Below, piece after piece: positions 26,077 to 35,322 of a stretch of DNA of 64,000 bases. A program made the translations under genes and the position numbers. The notes beneath the pieces were generated by a model. It was not told where the DNA came from. It worked only from the letters and a program-made list of their open reading frames with translations, and searched no databases. This DNA is from Paenibacillus sp. H1-7. GTDB taxonomy: Bacteria; Bacillota; Bacilli; Paenibacillales; NBRC-103111. The stretch's first letter is position 1, and each line of letters begins with the position of its first letter. The stretch lies in contig NZ_CP031168.1 in assembly GCF_022354825.1 (NCBI RefSeq), positions 931,501 to 995,500 on the forward strand. The letters run 5' to 3'.

Positions 26077-26412
26077 GACGAAGGAAGAGTCCAAAGCGGG
26101 ACTGGTTGAGGAAGCATCAGAAGAGACTCAGGAGGAAAGAGTCCCAAGGTAATGCGTGCGATAGGTCAGTGTTGATGGCCGAACCATACCGATGCGGGGA
26201 GAAATTCAGCCTCGCTCATCGGGGCGTAGTCCGGGTTTAGATAAAGACCTGGCCGAAAGCCTAGCGATCCAGGAATGCTCCATAGTCAATTTGATCCCTA
26301 ATGAGCGCTTTAATAACCGCTGGTTACCGTGCGGGGCCCTCCCATCTGCCAGCTTGCTCTAGAATCTTTTGGCACAAGTGTACGGGAGAGTCTCCTCCTC
26401 GGACTGGTGGGC

Positions 26413-26595
26413 TATCGGACAGGAGATCCGTTATTCACTGGAAATATGCTGCTTTTGGAGCGTGATCGGACATGGAGTACGTTATTTGCCAACTTTTCCA
26501 GATAAAACTGTGTATTTTGACTAAATAAAGAATCTGTTGTCCGATCACCCTGCGAATATAGCTGTTTTTGGTAAAATAACGGATCTACGGTCCGC
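26413..26595. repeat. Dispersed four-hairpin element, copy B
   Basis: Aligns end to end with 19629-19813 in the same orientation: shared blocks include TCGGACAGGAGATCCGTTAT, GTCCGATCACCCTGCGA and GGATCTACGGTCCG. Several hairpin arms carry single-base changes (for example the second unit CGGACATGGAGTACG has lost pairing seen in copy A), so the copies are diverged rather than recent. Confidence 0.8.
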
Positions 26596-26686
26596 AACAA
26601 AATCAGCAATGGTCTCTAACGTGCATCTAACCCGTTTGATTCGTTTGTGGAGAAACTCACGAAACTGAAAAAAGCTGCAGGCAGAG

Positions 26687-26725
26687 CCCCTAAGAGAAAC
26701 ATTCTTGCGGGGCCTTTTTCATGTT
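26687..26725 (+). terminator. Terminator-like hairpin
   Basis: GCCCCTAAGA and TCTTGCGGGGC pair with one mismatch region and are followed by CTTTTTC. It has no adjacent gene on the plus strand, so it may be what is left of a lost gene. Confidence 0.45.
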
Positions 26726-26958
26726 TCGCCTAAAAAAGGACGCTAACGCCCGCGCGGGGTTCGATCGGCCGCCGCTCAGTGCCGCAACGCACGCCCGGGC
26801 CTGGGACTCGCTAAACTCCACCTGGGACTGCCTCGCCCCACAATAATGATAAGCATAGATCTTCTAGCCGGGCTTACCGACAGCCTGTCCTCCAATAGAA
26901 GCTGCACGCCCGAAGCGCTCGGCACTACTCACTTGAACGAAACAACCAGCATACCTGG

Positions 26959-27825
26959 TTACTGAGCCGAAGAACGCTTGAAACGGTAAGGGCTTAACCC
27001 TACGTGCTTTTTAAACAGCTGGCAAAAATAAGGGAAATTGCTCAACCCGATAGAACGGCCGACTTCCTGGACGGTAAGGTCGGTAGTTTTCAACAGCCAG
27101 CATGCCTGGCGGATACGCCGCGCGGTCAAATATTCGGTAATGCTGGTACCGACGGTTTGCCGGAAGACAGCGGATACATGATTAGGCGACAGATGGACGG
27201 CCTTGGCCAGCTCATCGAGATGAAATTCCTCCATATAATGCTCCTCGATCCATTCCATGACCTGCTCCGCTCCGGTGGATTTTTTGCGAAGGGGGAGAAC
27301 CGAATGCTCTTCTTCGGGCGCCCAATAGGCTTTTAGCTTGTGCAAGAGCGTCACCAAAAAGAACATTTGTTCTTCCAGCAAATGCTCCTCCGAGGCTTTA
27401 TTGATATGCTGGCGATGATGTTCGAGTAGAGCGTGCATATCGTCCTGCGGCAGGTCGGCGAACACCTGATAGGCGATAGGCTCCTTCCACACCCAATGAA
27501 AAAAAGACTGCAAGGAACCAAACGGAGCAAGATACCGCTCCAGCTCGGCAGGCTCGAACACAAAAAAAGAACGGATGTACGATTCTCCGGGATTCAGCCT
27601 GAGCTGAATTCGGTGCAGCTGAAACGGACGAAAAAAGAAAAGGCTGCCGGGACTCAGCTTCACGATCTGCTGGTTGACGATGATGCTGCCGCTGCCTTCG
27701 TGCACGTATAGCAGCTCCATTCCTTGATGGGCATGAAAAATTTCGACGAAATCGTGCGTCCGGTTTTTGGCAAAAGATAACTGTACGGGATGCCGGTTTA
27801 GATTCATGTAGTTCATAATTTTCAA
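26959..27825 (-). CDS. AraC-family regulator of the GH2-GH88 operon
   Basis: 288 residues from TTG 27825 (AAAGGCGGTG six bases upstream); ATG 27816 or 27807 are alternatives. Cupin N-terminus (HDFVEIFHAHQGMELLYVHEG, pocket for a sugar) and C-terminal AraC double helix-turn-helix (LDELAKAVHLSPNHVSAVFRQTVG; VQEVGRSIGLSNFPYFCQLFKKH). Divergent from the GH2-GH88 genes with about 170 bases between starts, hence the likely activator of that operon, responding to an oligosaccharide product. Confidence 0.86.
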   Translation of the reverse strand: MKIMNYMNLNRHPVQLSFAKNRTHDFVEIFHAHQGMELLYVHEGSGSIIVNQQIVKLSPGSLFFFRPFQLHRIQLRLNPGESYIRSFFVFEPAELERYLAPFGSLQSFFHWVWKEPIAYQVFADLPQDDMHALLEHHRQHINKASEEHLLEEQMFFLVTLLHKLKAYWAPEEEHSVLPLRKKSTGAEQVMEWIEEHYMEEFHLDELAKAVHLSPNHVSAVFRQTVGTSITEYLTARRIRQACWLLKTTDLTVQEVGRSIGLSNFPYFCQLFKKHVGLSPYRFKRSSAQ

Positions 27826-27996
27826 GAGGAGCACCGCCTTTGTTAGCTCAACCGTAATATAACAACATTTTATCATAAACGCACCAAACAATGGGGAAGC
27901 ATTTTTTGATAAGCTTATACATGATAGGCACAGCGTGCCTCCGAGTAAAATAGCCACTAAACAAGTTTACTAATCGACTAACGGAGTGTGGATACA

Positions 27997-30477
27997 TTGA
28001 TCAAGCAAAGACTGATCGAGCAATGGGAGCACCACCGGGGAAGCCTGGGTGGACCGTGGGAAGTATGGCGTCAGGACAAGCTGCAAAATCATTACAACGT
28101 GCCGTGGCATAAGGTAGAGCTGCCGCATTCGTACAACGGGCTGGATGTATTGGACCCGGACGGCAAATATTATCAGGGCCAAGGCTGGTACCGCAACAAG
28201 CTGGAAGTGAACAACCCGTACCCGCAGGGCAGAACGCTGCTTCATTTTGAAGGAGCGGGCCAGCGTACGGACGTCTATGTATATACGAACAAAATCGGGT
28301 CGCATCTGGGCGGCTACGACGAGTTCACGGTAGATATTACGGAAGCAGCCGCGCAAGCACGCGAAATCGAGCGCTACAAAGGTCTGATTCCGGTAGCTAT
28401 CGCCTGCGACAACAGCCGCGAATTGGAGACGATTCCGTCGGACGCGAGCGATTTTAACCTGTATGGCGGCATCTACCGCTATCTGAATCTCGTCTATGTG
28501 CCGGCGGTATCGCTGCAGCAGGTGCATGTCGAGCCTCAGCTGTCAGCAGATCACGCAAGCTGCCGTGTGGCCGTTCGCGCCACTCTGTACAACCCGCAAG
28601 GGCTGCAGGAGGAGCTGGCTCTGAAGGTGACGCTTCGCGACCGTGAAGGCAGCGAGCTGGCTTCGTTCCAATTGAAAGAGAAGCCGTGGACGGGGGCCAA
28701 AGAGCTTGAGGTTCACGAGCTGGCCAAACCGACATTGTGGACGACGGACGCGCCGTACTTGTACAGCTGCACGGTGGAGCTGGAAGGCGCATACGGCCGT
28801 ACGGAGCAGACAGAGCGCTTCGGCGTTCGCAGCTTCGAATTCGTGAAGCACGGACCGTTCAAGCTGAACGGAGAGCGATTGCTGCTGCGCGGAACTCATC
28901 GCCATGAAGACCATGCAGGCGTAGGCCCGGCGATGACCGAAGAGATGATGCGTACAGAAATGCAGCTGATCAAGGACATGGGCGCGAACTTCATTCGTCT
29001 CGGCCATTACCAGCAGTCCCGGATCATTCTGGATCTGTGCGACGAGCTCGGCATCCTCGTGTGGGAGGAAATTCCTTGGTGCCGCGGCGGCTTGGGCGGA
29101 GAGCAGTACCGTCAACAATGCCGCGACATGCTGACCGCGATGATCGAACAGCATTACAATCATCCTTCCGTTATTTTGTGGGGGCTCGGCAACGAGAACG
29201 ATTGGGAGTGCGACTTCGACTATTTCGACCAGGAAGAAATCCGTCGCTTCATGAAGGAGCTTCACGATTTGTCGCATCAGCTGGATCCAAGCCGTTTGAC
29301 GGCGATTCGCCGCTGCGAATTCTGCAAAGATATTATCGATGTTTACTCGCCTTCGATTTGGGCGGGCTGGTACCGCGGTATTTATACCGATTATGAATCA
29401 AGCAGCCGTCAAGCGTTCGAGAATGTCGACTCCTTTTTCCATATGGAGTGGGGTGCGGACAACTTGGCGACGCGCCATGTAGAAAAAACGTTTACCGGCT
29501 TCGAGTTCATCAAGAGCGGCGAAGGCGATACGGACGAGCGTGACGGAGACTACCTGCTGACAGGCGGGGAGCCGCGCGTATCCCGTGACGGAGACTGGTC
29601 GGAGACGTATTTCTGCGAGATGATCGACTGGTATTTGAAATCGCAGGAAAAAATGGACTGGCTGACAGGCGCGGCACAGTGGGCGTTCAAAGATTTTGCG
29701 ACGCCTGTACGTCCGGATTCGCCGATTCCGTACTTGAATATGAAAGGAATCATCGAACGCGATTTCACCAAAAAAGAAGCGTACTACGTGTACCAATCGT
29801 ACTGGACAGAGAAGCCTATGGCGCGGATTTACGGCCATACTATGCCGGTTCGCTGGGGTCAAGAAGGCGAGCTTAAGAGCATTAAAGTGTATTCTAACTG
29901 CACGGAAGCCGAGCTGTTCCTGAACGGAACGAGCCTTGGCGTGAAGCAGCGCAACTCGCAAAACTTCCCGGCCGCAGGCCTTCGCTGGGAAACCGTGCTG
30001 CAAAAAGGCACGAATCATGTGAAGGTAGTAGCGACCAAGGACGGCGTTACCGTAACGGATGAGCTGTCGTTCGAGTATCAGACCGAAGCTTGGGGAGCAC
30101 CGGCCGATATTAGGCTGAACGCCCAAAAGCAGAACGACGGCAACATCGTTGTCGAAGCTCTAGCGTACGACGCTAACGGAGTGCTGTGCCTTGATGCGCT
30201 GAACTTCGTACGCTTCGGCTTGACCGGCGACGGCAAGCTGATCGACCGTCAAGGTACGGTGCGCGGCTCCAGCTTGATTCAGATGACCAACGGTCGCGCT
30301 CGTATCGTGATCGATCCTGACGGAGGCGCAGCGGCAAGCGTGCCGGTTACCGGCTTCGTATCCGCAGGAGGTCCTTCATCGGGCGGCGGCGCTGGCGGTG
30401 CGTCGGTAAAACGCGAGTCGGTTTCCGTTGTCAGCGTGGCAAGTGCAGGCTTGTCGACAGCTTTTATTACGATCTAA
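27997..30477 (+). CDS. Glycoside hydrolase family 2 protein
   Basis: 826 residues, cytoplasmic (no signal peptide). Family 2 layout: jelly-roll sugar-binding domain (about 10-190), immunoglobulin-like domain (about 195-290), TIM barrel (about 290-590) and C-terminal beta domains. Acid/base Glu400 in WGLGNEND and nucleophile Glu484 in FFHMEWGADN are in place, as is RGTHRHEDH at barrel strand 1. Start TTG 27997 (GGAG ten bases upstream) is preferred to GTG 27988. Beta-galactosidase is the default name, but pairing with GH88 suggests a beta-galactosidase or beta-glucuronidase acting on pectin- or glycosaminoglycan-like oligomers. The last 30 residues are a Gly/Ser-rich tail. Confidence 0.86.
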   Translation: MIKQRLIEQWEHHRGSLGGPWEVWRQDKLQNHYNVPWHKVELPHSYNGLDVLDPDGKYYQGQGWYRNKLEVNNPYPQGRTLLHFEGAGQRTDVYVYTNKIGSHLGGYDEFTVDITEAAAQAREIERYKGLIPVAIACDNSRELETIPSDASDFNLYGGIYRYLNLVYVPAVSLQQVHVEPQLSADHASCRVAVRATLYNPQGLQEELALKVTLRDREGSELASFQLKEKPWTGAKELEVHELAKPTLWTTDAPYLYSCTVELEGAYGRTEQTERFGVRSFEFVKHGPFKLNGERLLLRGTHRHEDHAGVGPAMTEEMMRTEMQLIKDMGANFIRLGHYQQSRIILDLCDELGILVWEEIPWCRGGLGGEQYRQQCRDMLTAMIEQHYNHPSVILWGLGNENDWECDFDYFDQEEIRRFMKELHDLSHQLDPSRLTAIRRCEFCKDIIDVYSPSIWAGWYRGIYTDYESSSRQAFENVDSFFHMEWGADNLATRHVEKTFTGFEFIKSGEGDTDERDGDYLLTGGEPRVSRDGDWSETYFCEMIDWYLKSQEKMDWLTGAAQWAFKDFATPVRPDSPIPYLNMKGIIERDFTKKEAYYVYQSYWTEKPMARIYGHTMPVRWGQEGELKSIKVYSNCTEAELFLNGTSLGVKQRNSQNFPAAGLRWETVLQKGTNHVKVVATKDGVTVTDELSFEYQTEAWGAPADIRLNAQKQNDGNIVVEALAYDANGVLCLDALNFVRFGLTGDGKLIDRQGTVRGSSLIQMTNGRARIVIDPDGGAAASVPVTGFVSAGGPSSGGGAGGASVKRESVSVVSVASAGLSTAFITI

Positions 30478-30634
30478 TACTGCAAGCGGAATAGGGAAAA
30501 CCGGATTCATCGGATGTGCCGGGCACCGGGCGGATCGGACAAGCGAAAGTCGTCATCGAAGCTTACGCTCGGCTGCCTAAGGCGCATCCCTCACTATAAA
30601 AAACGATGGACATTTCAAAGGAGGATTTCTAACC

Positions 30635-31789
30635 ATGACAGCAGTGGATACAAGCAAGTTGAAGCAAGCAAGCAGTTTGCAGGAAGCATTGCCTCACATT
30701 TGGGAAGCATTGCAGGAAAAAGTAGACCGCATGATTACGCAAATCGGGGACAAATCCCCTCACGTAGCTCCGGCAGCTACCGGCGTATACGACGATATGC
30801 GTCACGACTGGTGGACTTCCGGTTTCTGGCCGGGCATCCTCTGGATTATGCACGAGATGACGGGCAAAGAGCACTACAAGCAAGCAGCTTGGGTATGGGA
30901 CGAGAAGCTCGAGCAAAAATCGATTCAAGCGAACAACTATCATCATGACGTAGGTTTCCAATACTTGCCTACGGCTGTTATCAAATACAAGCTGACCGGC
31001 GACGAAGACGGCAAGCGCCGCGGTTTGACGGCTGCTAACTTCCTTGCAGGCCGCTTCAACATCGCAGGCAACTTCCTGCGCGCATGGAATCAGGAAAAAA
31101 TCGGCTGGTCCATCGTAGACTCCTCGATGAACCTGTCGATCTTGTTCTGGGCTGCAGAGGAGATCAAAGATCCTCGCTTCAGCCATATTGGTAAAGCTCA
31201 TGCGGATACAGTAGTCAATCACTTCATCCGCGAGGACGGCTCTGTGAACCACATTGTCAGCTTCAATCCGGAGACTGGCGAATTCATCGAGTCGCTCGGC
31301 GGCCAAGGCGCAGCACCTCTCTCCTCCTGGAGCCGTGGTGCTGCATGGGCGCTGCACGGCATGGCGAACACCTATCGCTTTACGGGCGAAATGAAATATT
31401 TGCGCGCTGCACAGCGCGTTGCGCATTATTTCCTTTCCATGCTGCCGGAAGACCATGTGGCGCATTGGGATTTCCGTGCAGCCGAGTCGTTGGCTGAAGA
31501 GCCGCGCGACACATCCGCAGCATCCTGCGCTGCCTCCGGCTTGCTCGAAATCGCTGACGCGCTGCCGGGCATTGAAGGCAAGCCATACCGCGACGCGGCG
31601 GAGCGCATCCTGCTGTCGCTGACGCAAAACTATGCGACTTGGGATCGTCCTGAGCACGAGGCGATTTTGGTAGAAGGCACCGGCAACAAGCCGGCTAACC
31701 AAAACGTCAACGTCTCCCTGATCTACGGAGACTACTACTACGTTGAAGCTATCGCCAAGCTGTTGGGTTGGAAGAACCGTATTTTCTAA
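30635..31789 (+). CDS. Family 88 unsaturated glucuronyl hydrolase
   Basis: 384 residues, (alpha/alpha)6-barrel, no signal peptide. GH88 enzymes hydrate the double bond of unsaturated uronic acids left by polysaccharide lyases, releasing 5-dehydro-4-deoxyuronate. The two key aspartates appear as D105 in NYHHDVGFQ and D162 in SIVDSSMNL; WWTSGFWPGILW and SSWSRGAAWALHG are family blocks. AAGGAGG ten bases before ATG. It follows GH2 by 157 bases in one operon; no lyase gene is in the window, so lyases must be elsewhere. The released uronate could feed the kind of route encoded at 3.8-7.4 kb. Confidence 0.88.
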   Translation: MTAVDTSKLKQASSLQEALPHIWEALQEKVDRMITQIGDKSPHVAPAATGVYDDMRHDWWTSGFWPGILWIMHEMTGKEHYKQAAWVWDEKLEQKSIQANNYHHDVGFQYLPTAVIKYKLTGDEDGKRRGLTAANFLAGRFNIAGNFLRAWNQEKIGWSIVDSSMNLSILFWAAEEIKDPRFSHIGKAHADTVVNHFIREDGSVNHIVSFNPETGEFIESLGGQGAAPLSSWSRGAAWALHGMANTYRFTGEMKYLRAAQRVAHYFLSMLPEDHVAHWDFRAAESLAEEPRDTSAASCAASGLLEIADALPGIEGKPYRDAAERILLSLTQNYATWDRPEHEAILVEGTGNKPANQNVNVSLIYGDYYYVEAIAKLLGWKNRIF

Positions 31790-31801
31790 GATTTGGAGAA
31801 A

Positions 31802-31840
31802 AAGCTCCCTCTTGTTGTTTTTTGACAAGAGGGAGCTTGT
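31802..31840 (+). terminator. Terminator of the GH2-GH88 operon
   Basis: AAGCTCCCTCTTGT and ACAAGAGGGAGCTT form a 14-pair stem; T-rich bases follow. Confidence 0.85.
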
Positions 31841-31889
31841 TTGTTGAGAAACCCGTGAGGGGATGAAAATGCAGCAGGGTATCCCGGTG

Positions 31890-31998
31890 GGTACCTTCTT
31901 CCGGCCGCTGTTGTTTTCAGGAAATCTTTAATTTATCGCTATTCAGCGGTATTTTCCTGAAAACAAAGGCGGTTGCTTACGCTCCTGCAGAAGGTACC
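31890..31998. repeat. Nested long inverted repeat
   Basis: Outer arms GGTACCTTCT (31890-31899) and AGAAGGTACC (31989-31998), inner arms TTGTTTTCAGGAAA (31911-31924) and TTTTCCTGAAAACAA (31952-31966). Together they could fold a 109-base segment into one long hairpin. It is flanked by two similar terminator hairpins, suggesting a small inserted element. Confidence 0.7.
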
Positions 31999-32049
31999 TC
32001 ACCTAACCCCATTAGCATTTTTGAGTTAGACGGGTTTCTTCAAAGGCTG

Positions 32050-32090
32050 AGCTCCCTCTTGTTCGAGATAACAAGAGGAGCTTTTTTTTG
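32050..32090 (+). terminator. Second, similar terminator hairpin
   Basis: GCTCCCTCTTGTT and AACAAGAGGAGC plus eight Ts. Its stem is nearly the same as that at 31802-31840, as though the terminator had been duplicated when the intervening inverted repeat arrived. Confidence 0.75.
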
Positions 32091-32140
32091 GGGGCAGTGT
32101 AAGAGCGAGGCGGAAGACTGCGCTTGCCTCGGAGGCTGCT

Positions 32141-32590
32141 TGTAAAGCGGATATTCCGCTTTACAGAGAAAATCTGAGCGAGGCGAGCGGCTGTAACACT
32201 GAATTTCCGACTTACAGAGTCGGAAGAGGGGGCGCCTGCGCCTCGCAGGCCTGTTGTAAAGCGGATATTCCGCTTTACAGAGAAACCCCGGGCGAGGCGA
32301 GCGGCCGTAGCGCGGAATTTCCGACTTACAGAGTCGGAAGCGGGGCGCCTGCGCCTCGCAGGCCTGTTGTAAAGCGGATATTCCGCTTTACAGAGAAACC
32401 CCGGGCGAGGCGAGCGGCTGTAACGCGGTTTTTTCCGACTTACGAAGTCGAAAGAAGGCCGCCCGCGCCTCGCAGGCCTGTTGTAAAGCGGATATTCCGC
32501 TTTACAGTGAAACCCTGGCCGAGGCGAGCGGCTGTAACGCGGAATTTCCGACTTACAGAGTCGGAAGAAGGCCGCCCGCGTCTCGCAACA
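32141..32590. repeat. Four tandem copies of a 114-base palindrome-rich unit
   Basis: Units begin at 32141, 32255, 32368 and 32482 (periods 114, 113, 114). Each holds three hairpins: a perfect palindrome with arms TGTAAAGCGGA around TAT; TTCCGACT-TACAG-AGTCGGAA; and, between units, GCCTGCG-CCT-CGCAGGC. The first unit is the most diverged. The frame open through it on the minus strand is an effect of the repeat length, not a gene. Function unknown. Confidence 0.88.
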
Positions 32591-32594
32591 CCAA

Positions 32595-32622
32595 AAGCCC
32601 GCACCAAACGTGCGGGCTTCCC
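32595..32622 (-). terminator. Terminator of the MecA-type PBP gene
   Basis: AAGCCCGCAC and GTGCGGGCTT pair perfectly around CAAAC; on the minus strand it is followed by TTTGG. It lies 48 bases after the PBP stop and adjoins the tandem repeat. Confidence 0.7.
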
Positions 32623-32669
32623 CAACCTTGCCACCGTTGATATCAACACGGTGCACTGCTTTACCACAT

Positions 32670-34703
32670 TCACTTCTTCACATAATACGTGAAGATCGAG
32701 CTGATCTTGCCGCTCAGGTAACGGCTGCCGCCGTGGTCCTGGACGTTTTCGACCATCAGCGCGACGAGCAGGCGCGGATTGTCGGTGTTGAAGGCGACGA
32801 ACCAGCCGTTCTCCTGTCCGGCGGTGTCTTTCTTTTGCTTCAGCTCGGCGGTGCCGGTTTTACCGGCGAGCTTAATGCCGTTGATCATCGCGGAGTGCCC
32901 CGTCCCGGCCGGGTTTTCGATGACCTCGACCATCTTGTCGGTCACCGTCTGGACGACGTCGGGCCGGAGCAGGCCGCTTTTCCAAGGCTCGGGCTTCGAG
33001 CCTTCGCTTAGAATCAAAGTCGGCTTGAGCATCGTGCCGCCGTTCGTGAATACGGTGTAGGTCGTCGCGACATGGAGCGCGTTCATTACGACCTCACCCT
33101 GGCCGTAGCCGGAGTCCGCGAGCTGGACGTCATTTTTCATCTTCGGCGTGTTGGACAGCGACGAAGTATCGAATGCGAGCGGCAGAGACAGCTTTTCTCC
33201 GAAGCCGAACTGTCCCGCGTCCTTCATGAACTTCTGCTCGCCCATGTCCAGAGCGACCTGTGCGAAATAAATATTGTCCGAATACATCATCGCCTTGGAC
33301 AGATTGACCGCGCTTTGCGACGACGACACCCGGGTCACATAGTAATTCCCCCAGGAGGAGTCTTTTTTCCACTGCTTGCCTTCAATCGTTTTCTCCGCAT
33401 TGGGGTCGAGCAGGTTCTCCTGCAGTGCAATGGCGGCGGTAATAGGCTTAAAGGCAGAACCCGGCGCATAAGCGCGGGCGAACCGGTTCAACAACGGCTT
33501 GTTCGGGTCTTCGTTCCACTGCTTCCACTGCTCGGCGGTCACGCCGCTGATAAAAAAGTTCGGGTTATACGAAGGGGCACTGACCAATGCCAGCACTTCG
33601 CCCGTCATCGGATGGATGGCGCTCGCCGCGCCAGAGTCCTGAGCCAGCTGCTGATACATCATCGATTGCAGATGCGAGTCGATGGTTAGCTTGACCGTTT
33701 CACCGTTGACCGCATCGCGTTTGGCGAGGGTCGCCTTCTCCTTGCCGTCGGCATCGACGATGTAGATACGCCCTCCGGCGGTTCCGCGCAGCTTCGATTC
33801 GAGTGACAGCTCAAGTCCGGCTTTACCGATCCAGTCGTCGGTCCCGTAGCCTTTGTCCTTGTATTTCGTGAGCTCTTCCTGATTGATTTTGCCTATGTAG
33901 CCGACCATATGCGCTGCCGCCTCCTCCAGCGGGTAGGAGCGGACCTTTTTCTTGCGGTAGGTAACGCCTGGAATGGCAGCGAGCGCTTCGAGCCGGTTAT
34001 CGCCTTCCGGAACAATGGTCACGGGTACGAAGTAATCCGGTTTCACCCAAGTCGCTTTCAGCTGGGCTTGGATATCCTTCGGATTCAGCTTCAACAGCTC
34101 GGCGAGCTTGGCGATGGCTTCATCGGACTGCTCAGGCAGCTTTTTCGGGATGATGCCGACCTCCAGCTTTTCCGCGTTAACGGCAAGGCCGAAGCCTTCG
34201 CGATCGAGGATTTCCCCACGTTCCGGACGCGTTTCCTCCACCCGCACTTTATCCTTGTCCCCAAGCTTCGGGTGAATATAGGTCGAATCCCACTGGATGC
34301 GCCAATTTCCTTCTTCTTTCATGACGAGAGCCGTCTGATCGTAAGCGACCGGACCGTAGGTGGTATCCATTTTGACGTGCAGCGTATACGATTTGCGGTC
34401 CTTCAATTCTCTGCTGTTCGGGTCCTGCTCGACAGGCTGCCAATCCAGGGCGAATCCGCTCATCCCGATGCCTTCATAAATTGCCTTGTGCCGGGTGACG
34501 AACGCCTCTTGGGCGATCTTTTGCTTCGTTTCGGCTGTGAGCCAGTCGTACATCGCTTCGTACCGTTTTTGCTGCCAGGCGTCCGTGAACGCCCGCATCG
34601 CTTCCTCTGGAACAGGTTCGTTATGTTTGCAGCCGGCAAGTGCTGTCAAAACGCATACTAAAGCAAACAAGCGGCTCCACGCCGCTATAGGGTTCTTTTT
34701 CAT
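32670..34703 (-). CDS. pbpC: Class B penicillin-binding lipoprotein, PBP3/MecA type
   Basis: 677 residues from ATG 34703 (AAGGGATGG upstream). Lipobox ALAGC (Cys about 25) after a signal peptide. MecA_N / NTF2-like domain (about 30-145), PBP dimer domain starting RPERGEILDREG, then the transpeptidase domain with SxxK as GSAFKPIT, SxN as SDN (MYSDNIYF) and KTG as AGKTGTAEL. The MecA_N plus lipobox layout is that of Bacillus PbpC (PBP3) and staphylococcal PBP2a, often weakly beta-lactam-reactive. It acts outside the membrane in peptidoglycan cross-linking. Confidence 0.88.
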   Translation of the reverse strand: MKKNPIAAWSRLFALVCVLTALAGCKHNEPVPEEAMRAFTDAWQQKRYEAMYDWLTAETKQKIAQEAFVTRHKAIYEGIGMSGFALDWQPVEQDPNSRELKDRKSYTLHVKMDTTYGPVAYDQTALVMKEEGNWRIQWDSTYIHPKLGDKDKVRVEETRPERGEILDREGFGLAVNAEKLEVGIIPKKLPEQSDEAIAKLAELLKLNPKDIQAQLKATWVKPDYFVPVTIVPEGDNRLEALAAIPGVTYRKKKVRSYPLEEAAAHMVGYIGKINQEELTKYKDKGYGTDDWIGKAGLELSLESKLRGTAGGRIYIVDADGKEKATLAKRDAVNGETVKLTIDSHLQSMMYQQLAQDSGAASAIHPMTGEVLALVSAPSYNPNFFISGVTAEQWKQWNEDPNKPLLNRFARAYAPGSAFKPITAAIALQENLLDPNAEKTIEGKQWKKDSSWGNYYVTRVSSSQSAVNLSKAMMYSDNIYFAQVALDMGEQKFMKDAGQFGFGEKLSLPLAFDTSSLSNTPKMKNDVQLADSGYGQGEVVMNALHVATTYTVFTNGGTMLKPTLILSEGSKPEPWKSGLLRPDVVQTVTDKMVEVIENPAGTGHSAMINGIKLAGKTGTAELKQKKDTAGQENGWFVAFNTDNPRLLVALMVENVQDHGGSRYLSGKISSIFTYYVKK

Positions 34704-34894
34704 CCATACACCATCCCTTACGTTTCCTTCGCAATTCATTGTATAGATAATTATGGAAAGGAAACATGGCTGTACTCTGATATTCCCCTTATAAAACGCT
34801 GATGACGCGTACAGGCATGCCGATACGAGATACAGGATAAGGCATTTTTTCGTGAAAATGGTTGAGGCATTGGATTCACTGCTAGTTGAATCGA

Positions 34895-35077
34895 TCAAGA
34901 TAGCTCCATAAGGACTAACATGATGCAGAACAAGAGGAGGAAGGTAACGACCGATCCGAGCAGGACCGGCCTCAACGTGTCACGATTATGCTTGAGCTTG
35001 GTCAGAAAGCTGGTCAAACAGGCGAACCACACGACTCCAAGCGCTGGAATGACCAGCAGCATGAATAAGGCCATCAT
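34895..35077 (-). CDS. Small two-helix membrane protein
   Basis: 60 residues from ATG 35077, which has AAGGAG five bases upstream; the longer in-frame form lacks any ribosome site. Two membrane helices (about 2-24, LFMLLVIPALGVVWFACLT; 37-58, LLGSVVTFLLLFCIMLVLM) joined by a basic loop (KLKHNRDTLRP). It lies 190 bases upstream of the PBP3-type gene on the same strand. Unknown family. Confidence 0.6.
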   Translation of the reverse strand: MMALFMLLVIPALGVVWFACLTSFLTKLKHNRDTLRPVLLGSVVTFLLLFCIMLVLMELS

Positions 35078-35322
35078 ACCCACTCCTTCGAAATGATTGA
35101 TAAAAGGATTCGGCTTTCCGTTCATTTCGGGTATACGGCAACTGGAGGTAAGAGGCACCCTGTTTTCAATTCTTATAGTCTAGCTAAGAGGGCGGGGGAG
35201 GAGCCGCAAAAAAAGGAGAACATAGCATTGCCGGCAGACAGGATCTGCCCGTACAAAAATAATGCTTGCTGAAGCAATTACCTGATTATATTAAGTCTAT
35301 TAAGCAAATTAGAGCTGCTTCT

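Larger units (their letters stand above)
26077..26958. other. Long intergenic region with repeat and terminator
   Basis: 880 bases without a supported gene. 26100-26400 has GC content like the genes but no long frame and might be a remnant of a mobile element; I could not identify it. 26413-26595 is copy B of the dispersed four-hairpin element. 26687-26725 is a terminator-like hairpin. 26740-26950 shows nothing I recognise. Confidence 0.5.

Noticed and set aside
26100-26400. Possible remnant of an insertion sequence or group II intron
   Set aside because: No transposase or reverse-transcriptase text in any frame and no matching terminal repeats; left as unidentified intergenic DNA.
32141-32590. 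CRISPR array
   Set aside because: Units repeat as a whole with no unique spacers and are palindromic throughout; no cas genes.
32012-32656. 214-codon minus-strand open frame with repeats of about 38 residues
   Set aside because: It exists because the 114-base repeat has a length divisible by three; palindromes dominate, no ribosome site, and one unit is 113 bases yet the text shifts composition. Treated as non-coding repeat.
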